Below are positions 44,301 through 55,555 of a DNA stretch of 64,000 nucleotides, in pieces. Each line of letters begins with the position of its first letter. Positions within the stretch are counted from its first letter, which is position 1. The DNA is taken from the NCBI RefSeq assembly GCF_019703515.2, contig NC_059363.1, positions 2,643,817-2,707,816 on the forward strand, given 5' to 3'. Both the position numbers and the translations under genes were made by a program. A model generated the notes under the pieces. That model saw only the letters and a program-made list of their open reading frames with translations, was not told the origin of the DNA and did not search any database. Origin of the DNA: Myxocyprinus asiaticus (taxonomy: Eukaryota; Chordata; Actinopteri; Cypriniformes; Catostomidae).

Positions 44301-45150
44301 CAGCCTTAAAAAAAAATACAGCTGGATGCAGTGGAAAAAATAAAATATAATAAAGAGAGAGTTTTCCAACATCGTAACGTCATGTCTAAAGCTAAAAAAA
44401 CTAAACAAATTAAAGTGAGCTTTAGAGATAACCCATCAAATATTTAATACTTAAAATGCTTATTTCTCAGTAGAAATAGTCATACGCTAAAAAAAGTTAC
44501 ATTTGTAAATAATTTAACTTCTTTTGTCAGCGTTATTAAAATCTGCCTTTAAAAACTGACCCGACTAAGACATCTTAGTAGACAGGATGTTAGATTTGAA
44601 TGTGCCATGTTGCCTTCCTACTGTACCTCATACATTTTACAAGTGATTTTCTTTCCAAAACCCAAACATAGAAAGGCCAAATTGTCACAAAGAATGTATT
44701 CATGGGGTGTTATATCCATTCTAGGTCAATATTTTATATGCTTCTCTATTATAGTACATAATCAGTGCCAATAAAGAACGTGTTTGCACTGTGTTCGCTT
44801 TAAGGAGCTGCCGGCTAAAGGTTAATTGCTTTTGCTAATGTTATTGAGGCACCCTTCTAAAACTGGGTCGTTTGCGCTCCTTAGATGATGCCCTTCTCGA
44901 CTGGAGCTGTTTCTAGCTTTCTTGATGAGGAGATTGAGCAGAACGCATCTTACACAAGGTGTTGTGTTCTATAAAATTGCTCCTTGGGCCCTTATGCTTA
45001 AGAGTAAACTGCTTTCATGGTAGATGTCTCAATATTTTGTTTATAGCACCGTGTTGAATAGACAAGAGTCTTGAAATCTTTCATGGGTTCTTGACCGTGT
45101 CAGCCTGCATTAACCTCACCAAATTTTGTTACATTTTTCTCCAAACAAGA
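44301..45150. other. Unassigned unique sequence
   Basis: No exon or RNA gene recognised. Confidence 0.4.
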
Positions 45151-45203
45151 CTTAGGGCTCTGTTTTCGTGAGTGCGCAGAGTGCAGCGCTACGACCAACG
45201 TCT

Positions 45204-45746
45204 CAAGCCTTGTTTATACTTTCACCTAGCACCGCATCGCCTCTCGTGTGCGCAGCTTTTGGTGGCTCAAGCACTTTTATTTGTTTACAGATTTGTTTAC
45301 ATATACAAATGCATGAACTCCAATTAAATTTAGAACACGTTAAAAAAGTTATTTTACACATTGTAAAATAAACGAGCTGTTCAGTTGTATATTAATGAAA
45401 CCAAACTTTAGCGTATCGTTTGAATAGGCTTACTTGTCTTTCTGAAGAAGAACAACTGATGAGCTGCAACAGGTAATTTCGCTGTGAAAACATTGTCATT
45501 TTAACATTTTTATGCAGTAGTTATTTGCAGTAGTTTTACTCTGCCCCAAACGCATAGGAACATGTGCCATGTCCCTTTCTTTGAATTCGTCCAATGGGAT
45601 TGAAGCAGTGAAAACGTACAAAAATTGGCACGTGCATGACCGTGCAAAACGGAGCTTTGCGAAGAACAGGTGAACGCTGTGATGATGCCACTTTGTGCAC
45701 GCACACCCTTGCGAACAAGCGGCTGCGTCGAGTATAAACCAAGCTT
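45204..45746. mobile_element. Short TIR element nested in a larger repeat
   Basis: CAAGCCTTGTTTATACTTTC at the left is mirrored by AGTATAAACCAAGCTT at the right. It sits within a G/C-richer repetitive block (about 45150-46820) that has GGGCTCT-containing sequence at both outer edges. Family unknown. Confidence 0.5.
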
Positions 45747-46820
45747 TATCCAGTTTTCGAGAGAGCGCTAATTCTTAGTGCAGTTTTCGTGCCAGTGGCC
45801 GTGGCTGGGAGTGTTTGCATAAACTGTGGGTGTATTGCATGTTAGTGAAGTGACGTAAAGCGCAATTTGCTGTTTTCCTCTGAAATAGGTCATTGCGCCA
45901 AGACGTTTTAAAACCAGTTTAGAGATTCCACTAGTTGGTGGTAATAAAGTCCATGTCCAAACTTTTAAAATATAGTGAAAAATTAAATTAAATCCCTGAC
46001 AATCACTGTTGTAGCCATTTTATGAAACAAACATTTTTGAGATTTGTGTTAAACGATCTAGAGGTCATGGTTTATTTTTCAATTAAGTCACTGCAAAAGG
46101 GGCCAGTTGAAGAAGTTGGAGGGGGTAAAATATTTGAATTTTTTTTTTTTTTTTTTTTTTAGGCCACTTTGTTATCTTGATTATATGTTTGTTTAGTCTG
46201 AAGTGTATTTTTAATTTTGAAATATTTATGGTTTATTTATTTTTTTGTGTTTCAATAAATTAATGTAATTTTTCCAAATCAAAATGGACCGGTAGAAGTG
46301 AAGTGCATGCTGATACAATCACTGTTAATACTAGCCATGATTTGTGTGTCAGTAGATGAAAATGATTAATAATACGTACATTTTCTATAATTTAACAGAG
46401 TCTACATCCAAATTCTGATGAGAATCACATTTTTCATGAGTATAAAAGGAGTGTGTCACTGTCATAGAAATATGCCTGACATTCAACAAGGACGCAGCTA
46501 ATGCACAAAAGAACATCATTTTCAACTATGTAATTCATGGCATACAGTTCATTTAGACAACCAACTTCCTGTGAATGTGCTGTATTTGTTTATATCGCTG
46601 ATGCTTGAGGGAATGGACTATATAATAGGACGCAGACAGTGCAAAAACAGGAAAAGAACCTCCAAATTAAGTTGCACCTGGCCTAGCCTTTTTGCGCATT
46701 GCGTGTGCAATTTTGCCAAACCCACTTGCGCCTAGACTTACCGAATACTTGCACAAAAATACCAAACTTCATGGCCATGCCCACTGACTTTGCGCTGCGC
46801 TTAACGCTAGGGCTCTTAAA
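45747..46820. repeat. Unclassified repetitive block
   Basis: Recurrent TTTGCGC/GCGCAA-type motifs and the edge CGCTAGGGCTCTTAAAATAG at about 46805 suggest an old non-autonomous DNA transposon. A T-run is at 46140-46160. Ends not firmly defined. Confidence 0.35.
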
Positions 46821-47400
46821 ATAGGACCATAGTATCTTATGCCATTCTGCTTGGCAAGTGAGCTTTTTCTTGTTTTAAGGATGTGTAGATATTTTTACCG
46901 GAAATTCATATCTTTCACATCTTCTCAATTCCATTGTTTTGGTGAGGTTGTTTGCAATTAAGCTTTTAAACATGGCTTATATCTGGCACGGATCTGACTC
47001 TGAACAGGTAACACTCTTAAACTTGGTAGTGTGCTGTACGTCATGTTGTGGTTGTGAATGGGTTAAATGTGTGAGAGTGCAGTGTACTGCCAATGAACTG
47101 GACTCATAAACTCCCTGTGCACTGACTGCACTCTGACCCCGGCACGAGTCAAGACCGCTAACCATCCATGAAGTAACAGTGATCCCTAATGAAATATTTA
47201 AAACGCTTTGGAAAGTCTTCTCTCTGTTTAAGTGCTCGGAAGTGCTCTCTCTCTCTCTCTCTCTTTGATACTGTGGAATAGAAGATCCTTTTCTAAAACT
47301 GTTTACTTTGAATGACAGATTGTGTGCAGCCACAGTTGTAATCTGGGGGTGTTCAACCAGTAAAATTGTCCCGGATGTAACGGAATATACTGTAAGCATA
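46821..47400. other. Unassigned sequence
   Basis: The minus-strand frame at 46977-47423 has no recognisable domain. A CT run is at 47245-47265. No exon assigned. Confidence 0.4.
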
Positions 47401-47414
47401 TATATATATATATA

Positions 47415-48971
47415 CAGGTGCATCTCAATAAATTAGAATGTCGTGGAAAAGTTCATTTATTTCAGTAATTCAACTCAAATTGTGAAACACGTGTATTAAA
47501 TAAATTTAATGCACACAGACTGAAGTAGTTTAAGTCTTTGGTTCTTTTAATTGTGATGATTTTGGCTCACATTTAACAAAAACCCACCAATTCACTATCT
47601 CAACAAATTAGAATACATCATAAGACCAATAAAAAAAACATTTTTAGTGAATTGTTGGCCTTCTGGAAAGTATATTCATTTACTGTATATGTACTCAATA
47701 CTTGGTAGGGGCTCCTTTTGCTTTAATTACTGCCTCAATTCGGCGTGGCATGGAGGTGATCAGTTTGTGGCACTGCTGAGGTGGTATGGAAGCCCAGGTT
47801 TCTTTGACAGTGGCCTTCAGCTCATCTGCATATTTTGGTCTCTTGTTTCTCATTTTCCTCTTGACAATACCCCATAGATTCTCTATGAGGTTCAGGTCTG
47901 GTGAGTTTGCTGGCCAGTCAAGCACACCAACACCATGGTCATTTAACCAACTTTTGGTGCTTTTGGCAGTGTGGGCAGGTGCCAAATCCTGCTGGAAAAT
48001 GAAATCAGCATCTTTAAAAAGCTGGTCAGCAGAAGGAAGCATGAAGTGCTCCAAAATTTCTTGGTAAACGGGTGCAGTGACTTTGGTTTTCAAAAAACAC
48101 AATGGACCAACACCAGCAGATGACATTGCACGCCAAATCATCACAGACTGTGGAAACTTAACACTGGACTTCAAGCAACTTGGGCTATGAGCTTCTCCAC
48201 CCTTCCTCCAGACTCTAGGACCTTGGTTTCCAAATGAAATACAAAACTTGCTCTCATCTGAAAAGAGGACTTTGGACCACTGGGCAACAGTCCAGTTCTT
48301 CTTCTCCTTAGCCCAGGTAAGACGCCTCTGACGTTGTCTGTGGTTCAGGAGTGGCTTAACAAGAGGAATACGACAACTGTAGCCAAATTCCTTGACACGT
48401 CTGTGTGTGGTGGCTCTTGATGCCTTGACCCCAGCCTCAGTCCATTCCTTGTGAAGTTCACCCAAATTCTTGAATTGATTTTGCTTGACAATCCTCATAA
48501 GGCTGCGGTTCTCTTGGCTGGTTGTGCATCTTTTTCTTCCACACTTTTTCCTTCCACTCAACTTTCTGTTAACATGCTTGGATACAGCACTCTGTGAACA
48601 GCCAGCTTCTTTGGCAATGAATGTTTGTGGCTTACCCTCCTTGTGAAGGGTGTCAATGATTGTCTTCTGGACAACTGTCAGATCAGCAGTCTTCCCCATG
48701 ATTGTGTAGTCTAGTGAACCAAACTGAGAGACCATTTTGAAGGCTCAGGAAACCTTTGCAGGTGTTTTGCGTTGATTAGCTGATGGGCATGTGAATTGGT
48801 GGGTTTTTGTTAAATGTGAGCCAAAATCATCACAATTAAAAGAACCAAAGACTTAAACTACTTCAGTCTGTGTGCACTGAATTTATTTAATACACGAGTT
48901 TCACAATTTGAGTTGAATTACTGAAATAAATGAACTTTTCCACGACATTCTAATTTATTGAGATGCACCTG
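47415..48971 (-). mobile_element. Tc1 transposon with uninterrupted transposase and near-identical TIRs
   Basis: Begins CAGGTGCATCTCAATAAATT at 47415 after TA and ends with its inverted copy at 48971. The terminal repeats match over about 185 bases with about three differences seen by eye (e.g. CACG/CTCG). The right flank reads TGTATA, so one TA may have mutated. The insertion lies in a TA/TG microsatellite. It encodes the transposase at 47695-48735. Deletion derivatives of other Tc1 families surround it. Confidence 0.93.
47695..48735 (-). CDS. Tc1 transposase, complete reading frame
   Basis: Cut-and-paste DDE transposase of the Tc1 family acting on the flanking terminal repeats. 346 codons from ATG 48735, or 334 from ATG 48699 (MGKTADLTVV), which matches the usual start and length. 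The N-terminal helix-turn-helix has FIAKEAGCSQSAVSKHVNRK; a second DNA-binding part is basic; the AT-hook-like GRKKCGRKR sits near residue 65. The catalytic core has D in LFSDES, D in FIFQQDLAPAH and E in LNLIENLW, the last two 34 residues apart (DD34E). It ends RIEAVIKAKGAPTKY. No internal stop or frameshift. Activity is not shown by sequence alone. Confidence 0.93.
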   Translation of the reverse strand: MVSQFGSLDYTIMGKTADLTVVQKTIIDTLHKEGKPQTFIAKEAGCSQSAVSKHVNRKLSGRKKCGRKRCTTSQENRSLMRIVKQNQFKNLGELHKEWTEAGVKASRATTHRRVKEFGYSCRIPLVKPLLNHRQRQRRLTWAKEKKNWTVAQWSKVLFSDESKFCISFGNQGPRVWRKGGEAHSPSCLKSSVKFPQSVMIWRAMSSAGVGPLCFLKTKVTAPVYQEILEHFMLPSADQLFKDADFIFQQDLAPAHTAKSTKSWLNDHGVGVLDWPANSPDLNLIENLWGIVKRKMRNKRPKYADELKATVKETWASIPPQQCHKLITSMPRRIEAVIKAKGAPTKY

Positions 48972-49006
48972 TGTATATATATATATATATATATACATAC
49001 ACACAC

Positions 49007-49797
49007 AGTTGAAGTCAGAAGTTTACATACACCTTATCCAAATACATTTAAACTCAGTTTTTCCACAATTTCTGACATTTAATTGTAAATGTCTTAGGTC
49101 AGTTAGGATCACTACTTTATTTTAAGAATGTGAAATTTCAGAATAATAGTAGAGAGAATTATTTATTTCAGCTTTTATTTCTTTCATCACATTGATTTGC
49201 ACTTTTCGCACCAAACTACGTTCATCTCTATGTGACAGAATGCGTCTCCCTGAGCAGTATGATGGCTGCGTGGTCCCATGGTGTTTATACTTGCGTACTA
49301 TTGTTTGATGAACGTGGTACCTTCAGGTGTTTGGAAATTTCTCCCAAGGATGAACCAGACTTGCGGAGGTCCACAATTGTTTTCCTGAGGTCTTGGCTGA
49401 TTTCTTGTGATTTTCCCATGATGTCAAGCAAAGATGCACTGAGTTTAACGGTAGGCCTTAAAATACATCCACAGGTACACCTCCAATTCAGTACACCTCC
49501 TATCAGAAACTAATTGGCTAATTGTCGAAAGGCTTGACATCATTTCCTGGATAAGCTGCTTAAAGGCACAGTTAACTTGGTGCATGTAAACCCACTGGAA
49601 TTGTAATATAGTCAATTAAAAGTGAAACAATCTGTCCGTAAACAATTGTTGGAAAAATTACTCATGTCATACACAAAGTAAAGTCCTAAACAACTTGCCA
49701 AAACTATAGTTTGCTAATATGAATTATGTGGAGTGGTTAAAAAATGAGTTTTAATGATTTCAACCTAAGTGTGTGTAAACTTCTGACTTCAACTGTA
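49007..49797. mobile_element. Sleeping-Beauty-type Tc1, copy 2 (internally deleted, both termini)
   Basis: Left CAGTTGAAGTCAGAAGTTTA and right TAAACTTCTGACTTCAACTG. The left 180 bases closely match copy 1 at 40917. Most of the transposase is gone: only an N-terminal remnant (region 49195-49420, similar to 41935-42165) remains. A classic deletion derivative that could be mobilised only in trans. Confidence 0.88.
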
Positions 49798-49814
49798 TGT
49801 ATATATATATATAT

Positions 49815-50420
49815 AAACACTGGTGGCCAAAAGTTTGGAATAATGTACAGATTTTGCTCTTATGGAAAGAAATTGGTACTTTTATTCACCAAAGTGGCAT
49901 TCAACTGATCACAATGTATAGTCAGGACATTAATAACATGAAAAATTACTATTACAATTTGAAAACAATATTCAGAACTTCTTAAACTACTTCATCATTG
50001 TACGAGTTCTCATCAAAAAATCCTCCACGTGTAGCAATGACAGCTTTGCAGATCCTTGTTATTCTAGCTGTCAGTTTGTCCAGATACTCAGGTGACATTT
50101 CACCCCACACTTCCTGTAGCACTTGCCATAGATGTGTCTTGTCGGGCACTTCTCACGCACCTTACAGTCTAGCTGATCCCACAAAAGCTCAATGGGGTTA
50201 AGATCCATAACACTCTTTTCCAATTATCTGTTGTCCAATGTCTGTGTTTCTTTGCCCACTCGAACCTTTTCTTTTTGTTTTTCTGTTTCAAAAGTGGCTT
50301 TTTCTTTGCAATTCTTCCCATAAGGCCTGCACCCCTGAGTCTTCTCTTTACTGTTGTACATGAAACTGGTGTTGAGCGGGTAGAATTCAATGAAGCTGTC
50401 AGCTGAGGACATGTGAGGCA
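49815..50420 (-). mobile_element. Tc1-type relic of a third family
   Basis: Terminal AACACTGGTGGCCAAAAGTT at 49815, with a minus-strand transposase remnant at 50390-50225 (VKRRLRGAGLMGRIAKKKPL, FEWAKKHRHWT, WKRVLW) joined by deletion to sequence coding the far C-terminus near 50100. Other terminus not seen. Confidence 0.8.
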
Positions 50421-50498
50421 TCTATTTCATACCAAATATTAAATATTTGTGTCTATTTAATACCAAAATAAAATGTCCATAATGTTCATAGTAAGCAC

Positions 50499-51208
50499 TA
50501 AGGCTGAACAATAGAGATTAAAAGATATATCGGTATTTTAATCATTTTGACGATGTTTGTTTTCTATCTCAATATTTATGTGTTCTGAAAAAGGTTGAAA
50601 AAGTGCTTCAAAGGAAGAAAAAAATTTTTTTTTTTACCAAACATCCATTTTTGGCAAGTAGGTCTGGGTATCGATGTTTTCCATGATTAGATTAAATTCT
50701 CTCGATTCGCTTAGATTATGATTAATTTGGGTTTATTTCAGTTATAATGTCCATTTTGTTTACATATCAAAGCAATTTGATGATTCTCCAATTTCATACT
50801 AATTTCAATATTAAAACAACAAAATACTAACTAATTTGAGTAAACATGGTTTTAAGTTCTCAATACATTTTTCGTACAAGTAAACAGTCAGCAAACAAGA
50901 AGAAAGAAACAAATTATTGTTTATAATTTAGTTGAAGATCATGATTAATCTTTTTTTTTTACCTGGCATATTGCCAAGTAGATTCAAAATGTTTAATGCA
51001 AGAAGTAAAAAATAATCACTCTCTTGTACTTGCGAGTGTCGACACAAGGAAGTATCGCACACTATAATAACACAGGCTATAGGAAATGTAATGGCAGAAT
51101 AAAAAGCAAATTATAATCTTTGTAATATTCAAAATGTTGCATAATGTTATATCACAAGCAAAATCTTCACAAATATATTGTGAATATTTGATCTAATGCC
51201 CAGCCTTA
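50499..51208. mobile_element. hAT non-autonomous element
   Basis: Ends TAAGGCTGAACAATAG and TAATGCCCAGCCTTA, with duplication GTAAGCAC (50491-50498) versus GTAAACAC (51209-51216). 710 bases, A/T-rich, no transposase. Confidence 0.8.
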
Positions 51209-51269
51209 GTAAACACATGTTTCAAGTGTTTTTGTGTGTGTGTGTAATTAGAAAAGAAAAAAAATTAGC

Positions 51270-52760
51270 AATTTGCATAATACATTATGTCTCAGATGCA
51301 CAGGTAGATGTCTAAACCTGCTGGGCATTACTGCCTGCCGCACCTCCGCTGGTGCCTTCAGTTGTCCTGCTAAGGGGTCATCAGCGGGGAGCCACCTATC
51401 ATGGATGTTTCGCCCCATTAATCCCGGAACATCTCCTGGGGTGGGGGTCCTGCCCACAGCTGGACACCGGATCCTTTCGATTGCCTTTCGTTCTTGCTTC
51501 CCATTGTTATGACACTGTTGGTCACCGTCATGTTAGCAGGTGATTGCTGGGCTGACGAGTGATTTGGAACACCGGTGCACAGTTTTCCCAGTCTATTTAA
51601 CCCGCTCTCTTTCCGGAGGTTGTTGAGTCTCGTTTTGCTCTGGGCTCCATTCAACATGCCCCCCCCACCCCCCCAGAGCAGACGGACCCTGCGTCCATGG
51701 CCTCTTCTGTTTTAGAAAAAAAACACAAGCTATCAATCTCTGCCTACCACCCGTCCAGTGCCTATCCTTAAACCAATCCTCAAACAGATTAAATAGGAGA
51801 GTAACGTGAGAGGTAAGCTGCGAGACTGCGTCAACCGCTCCTTCAAAGCCTAGCTTGGCCTCGCATGGTTTCGCTCCCCCACTCAATCGCACTTCAGAAA
51901 CCCCTGGATGAGGACCGAGTTGGTCAGCGTAAATAATTCCTTCCCACTCCTTTCCTCTTCTACTCGCAGTTGTTCCCTATTCCCACTTTCTCACTTCTGT
52001 GCACCCCATTTTCCATAGCCAGAAGCTCCCATTTTCTGCTTATTCTGCCATTTCCTTCAGAGACTTCTTCAACACTGATCCAAAGATATGAATGTTTCAA
52101 GCAGGTGCTGCATTGATGTTCCAATAATCCCTCGACATCCGACCTCCACGGGGTAAGTGGCAACCCGCCATCCATTTTCCCTGCACTCAGAGGCCAGATC
52201 AGCATATTTTAACTTCTTCCTCTCATAGGCTGCCTCCAGTCCCTCTTCCCATGAAACAGTAAGTTCAGTCATTATGACTTTCTTAGCTGATGCCAAACAT
52301 AACACTATGTCCGGCCTCAAGGAGGTAATGGCGATCTCATAAGGAAATTTTAGCTGCTGGCCAAGGTCAACCACCATTCACCAATCACGACCAATCACTT
52401 CCATGTGCTAGGATTAACCTTTCCTCCCTCTGTGCTGTGCCTTGCACAGCACCTCCCTTTTTAACAAACTCAGTGTACTTCCTCTGGGGAGCATGATGGC
52501 CTTTGTTGGCCTTTATTCTACACACCTCACGGATCTCTGCCAGCTTTCACAGAACCTGATCATGCCGCCACCTGTACCGTCCTTGTGCCAAGGCGGTCTT
52601 GCACCCAGCAAACATGTGTTGCAGATTTGCTCTTGGGGCATCGCAGAGGGGACAACTCTCCTCTTTGCCATACCACAGAGAGAAATTTCCAGGGCTTGGA
52701 AGAGTGTCATAGGTGGATCTTAGAAAACTTAGCCTGGCCCTGGTATCTTCCACAGGTCAG
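51270..52760 (-). mobile_element. 3' part of a restriction-like-endonuclease (RLE) LINE, R2/NeSL/Hero type
   Basis: Minus-strand frames give, in order, a CCHC zinc knuckle at about 52753-52550 (LWYGKEESCPLCDAPRANLQ, then HMFAGC and GRYRWRHDQVL), the endonuclease motif at 52377-52070 (LRPDIVLCLASAKKVIMTEL, a PD-(D/E)xK pattern, then PVEVGCRG), and a post-endonuclease tail reading NGSFWLWK after a stop near 52050. The zinc knuckle followed by RLE downstream of RT is the layout of early-branching non-LTR elements. The RT itself is missing. The 3' flank 51270-51950 is G/C-rich. Stops and frame changes show it is dead. Confidence 0.75.
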
Positions 52761-53030
52761 CCCATCCTGAAACTCTATTAGATTGATGTAATTAGTATGT
52801 AGAGTCAAATTTTAAAAACCCATCTCCAAAAATTCTAATCAGCCCATCTCCAAAATTGTGCAAGCATGTAATATTTTAAAGGACATTGTTACTTTGACTA
52901 GAATAATATTAAGTCAGCTTACATTAACAATTTAATGAAACAATAAAATAAAAAGTTAGTTGTTAGTTGCAGCTGAATATGAGTGAGAGCATTTACATAA
53001 ATGTTCTTACACAGATTATACTTAATAAGT

Positions 53031-53213
53031 GGAGTGGTGGTGGCATAGTGGGCTAAAGCACATAACTGGTTTGATCCCCACAGCCACCACCATTGTGTCC
53101 TTGAGCAAGGCACTTAACTCCAGGTTGCTCCAGGGGTATTGTCCCTGTAATAAGGGCACTATAAGTTGCTTTGGATAAAAGCGTCTGCCAAATGCATAAA
53201 TGTAAATATAATA
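53031..53213 (+). mobile_element. tRNA-derived SINE with V-SINE-like tail
   Basis: Head GTGGCATAGTGGGCTAAAGC with B-box-like GGTTTGATCC, then CTTGAGCAAGGCACTTAACT and the tail TTGGATAAAAGCGTCTGCCA ending AAATGTAAAT. About 180 bases. A 3' copy is at 61300-61412. Confidence 0.85.
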
Positions 53214-53219
53214 AGCTGA

Positions 53220-54130
53220 CAATGTGTGTGATCATGTAAACGGTTTTCCTTTATCGTGGTAAGGTCATAAACGGATTAATCAAAAACTGATGGACGTAAA
53301 TAAATTTTTGCCTGTTACCCTGATGTCGCGTTGGCGTTGCATGTAAACACTTATCGGTGTCCTTACTGCCTTATCCAATGTGTGCAAGTGTTGTGAGCAT
53401 GACTGTTTACATATCTGACGTCAAAAGCATGAATAACCTGATGATTTCAAATCTCATGTAAATGTGGTTTCCTTGCGTTGTCTGATTTTATGAATAAGCT
53501 GATTTTAGGTAGTTATCAGCACATTGGTGTGCATGTAAAATCACTGTGTCCATGTCGGCATTAAATGCGTGTGTTGTGGTGGTTTGTCTGCAGGGCGGTG
53601 AGACAGTCCTGTCCTTTTGTTTCTCGTTACATCTCGTGGGGTTGAATGCCTGTGGCAGGGCAGCTGGTCTACTGGCATCGTTTTCTTGCAGATCTGGTTT
53701 GCCAGGTGCACGCTCAGCGATTAGACATTTGTGTGGTCATAAAGAGAGATCGCAAACAGCACTGTATCCTTCTGCAGTCTGATGATACTTCAGTTATAAG
53801 ACATTTTAATATTTTCTGTTTTAAACAGGGGTGCGTATCTCTGCATTGCATGTTTGTAAAACTGCTGTTGTCTGTGATCAGTTTGAATAAATGTTTCTGG
53901 CATTTTTCAGCGCATTAAAACTCTTCGCAGTGTAATTTGGGACTGTAGCGTAATGTTACTCTCTGTGATCTGGCAGTCTGTAAGAAATGTGTGAACTTAA
54001 GTTGCTAATAAAGAGTGACATCTCATCTTTTAATTATATGTTATTGGATTAAAGCTGTGTTTATGGTTTGTCAGAGACAATGAAGTTAGTCACAACAGAA
54101 TGAAAAGTGACACAGAACTCTTTAAATATA
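53220..54130. other. Repeat-like and unassigned sequence
   Basis: 53225-53560 has inverted GTGTGATCATGTAAACGG-like and GTGCATGTAAAATCAC ends and may be a non-autonomous element. An acceptor-like TTTGTCTGCAG at 53582-53593 precedes an open stretch, but it has no recognisable protein. Confidence 0.35.
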
Positions 54131-54131
54131 A

Positions 54132-54320
54132 ACAGTGTGTCCAAAAGTCTGAGACCACTCGTGAAAATAATGAAATAAAACATTTTTAATTACAAATGAC
54201 ATTATAAGCATAACAATGTGCGTAAAGTTTAATCGAATAATGTACATTTTATACATACTGCATTTCCCCTTTTGCTTCAATGACAGCATGCACTGGAGCA
54301 AATTTTGTACCAGTTACTGT
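54132..54320. mobile_element. Tc1-type terminal fragment
   Basis: ACAGTGTGTCCAAAAGTCTG opens a Tc1-like terminus, followed by TTGCTTCAATGACAGC as in the 3' end of a minus-oriented transposase gene. The rest is missing. Confidence 0.6.
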
Positions 54321-54419
54321 ACCAGTGATGTTTGAAGCAGGCATGAATTACTGTAGAGGACTGTCTGCATGCAGCATCTTCCTCCTTGTCTGATGGAGTT
54401 GGTGGTCAGTGGGCTGACG

Positions 54420-54450
<31 letters not shown>
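54420..54450. repeat. (CA)n microsatellite
   Basis: About 14 CA units. Confidence 0.9.
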
Positions 54451-54455
<5 letters not shown>

Positions 54456-54631
54456 ACAGGAGATTTCAGTGTACCTGCTGCACTGCTGATTAAAGCTGAC
54501 ACTGTAATAATACTGCTGTTTTGGGCCGGCACCTGGGCAGGTGTTGCTGACGGTATACTGACTGCCAGAGAGCCAAATTATGTGCTCTTCTTCCTCTGCC
54601 ACTGTCCAGCATCGTTATTATACACACTCTT

Positions 54632-54705
54632 AAGGGGATAGTGCACCAACAATGAAAATTCTGTCATCATTTACTCACCCTCACCCACCTGAAATAAATC
54701 AATTG
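54632..54705 (+). mobile_element. Terminus of an AGGGATAGTTCACC-type element
   Basis: TTAAGGGGATAGTGCACC then AATTCTGTCATCATTTACTC and ACCCTCACC. The opposite end was not found before 55069. Confidence 0.6.
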
Positions 54706-55175
54706 TAATGCCGCAGGACCATTTAAAATGAAAAAAATGAAGGAAAAATGTGATTAAAAATAAAACACTTAAGCTTAAGTTAGTTTACATAAGATAACAC
54801 TAAAACCTTAAATCTTGTTGATTAAAAAAGGTAATTTATATTAACCTATTGATAAATGAGATGCATATTGCATAAATGCTTTTGTTTGTGCTGATATTTA
54901 GAATTTACATTAAGCTACTTATATTTCATAATGACTTATTGTCTCCTGTGGTAGACATTGTACTGTGATTTAGTGTTTGTGGAGTTAAATTAGTGTCAAA
55001 ATTAGTAGTTACAACTTATTTGATGAGCATTCTTGTGGGGGTGTCCAGTGTAACTAGAGATTGTGAGTGTGACAGATAGGGCTGGGATGATTCATCGACG
55101 TAATCGACGTCATCGATTACAGAAATACGTCGTTTTGCATAACATGCGTCGGCGCGTCGCAATGGAGTGATTAAA

Positions 55176-55412
55176 ATGGCAGCATCCGGTTTAAGTATGG
55201 ATTCCCCCGAAGAACAAGCTGCAGCTAAAAAAACTTGCCTTCGGTCATCTAAAGCATGGGAGTATTTTAGCCAGAAACCCAACAATGTGGTGCTGTGTGA
55301 GCTATGCAAATTGGAAATGGCTTATCACAGCAGTATAACCGCCATGAACGAAAACATGAAGCGAAAGCATCCCAGAGCGCTTTGTCAAGACGGCAGCAAG
55401 GCAGCACCATAA
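55176..55412 (+). pseudogene. hAT transposase N-terminal fragment (BED zinc finger)
   Basis: Starting at [17 protein letters not shown], the frame reads [11 protein letters not shown], then CELC, then [16 protein letters not shown], a BED-type CxxC...HxxxxH finger as in ZBED/hAT transposases. The frame stops after GSKAAP with no dimerisation or DDE core following. Confidence 0.7.
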
Positions 55413-55555
55413 GTCCTGTTTAATTTTGTCTCCACCCAAGCATGACATATTAGTATTACAACACGTGTTTCTGTTAGTAGTAGTCACTTTAAATTTATTT
55501 TCTAAATGTTTCCTCATCACCCCCATGTTAAAAGTAATTTCTGCACCGCTGTTAA

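Noticed and set aside
46977..47423. 148-codon minus-strand frame
   Set aside because: Low-complexity segments and no domain. It ends in the TA repeat beside the Tc1 element.
51248..51660. Protein-coding frames in G/C-rich sequence
   Set aside because: They lie in the 3' region of the RLE LINE relic and have no motif of their own.
53583..53920. Internal exon after the TTTGTCTGCAG acceptor-like site
   Set aside because: The open frames have no recognisable protein and no matching phase to a known upstream exon.
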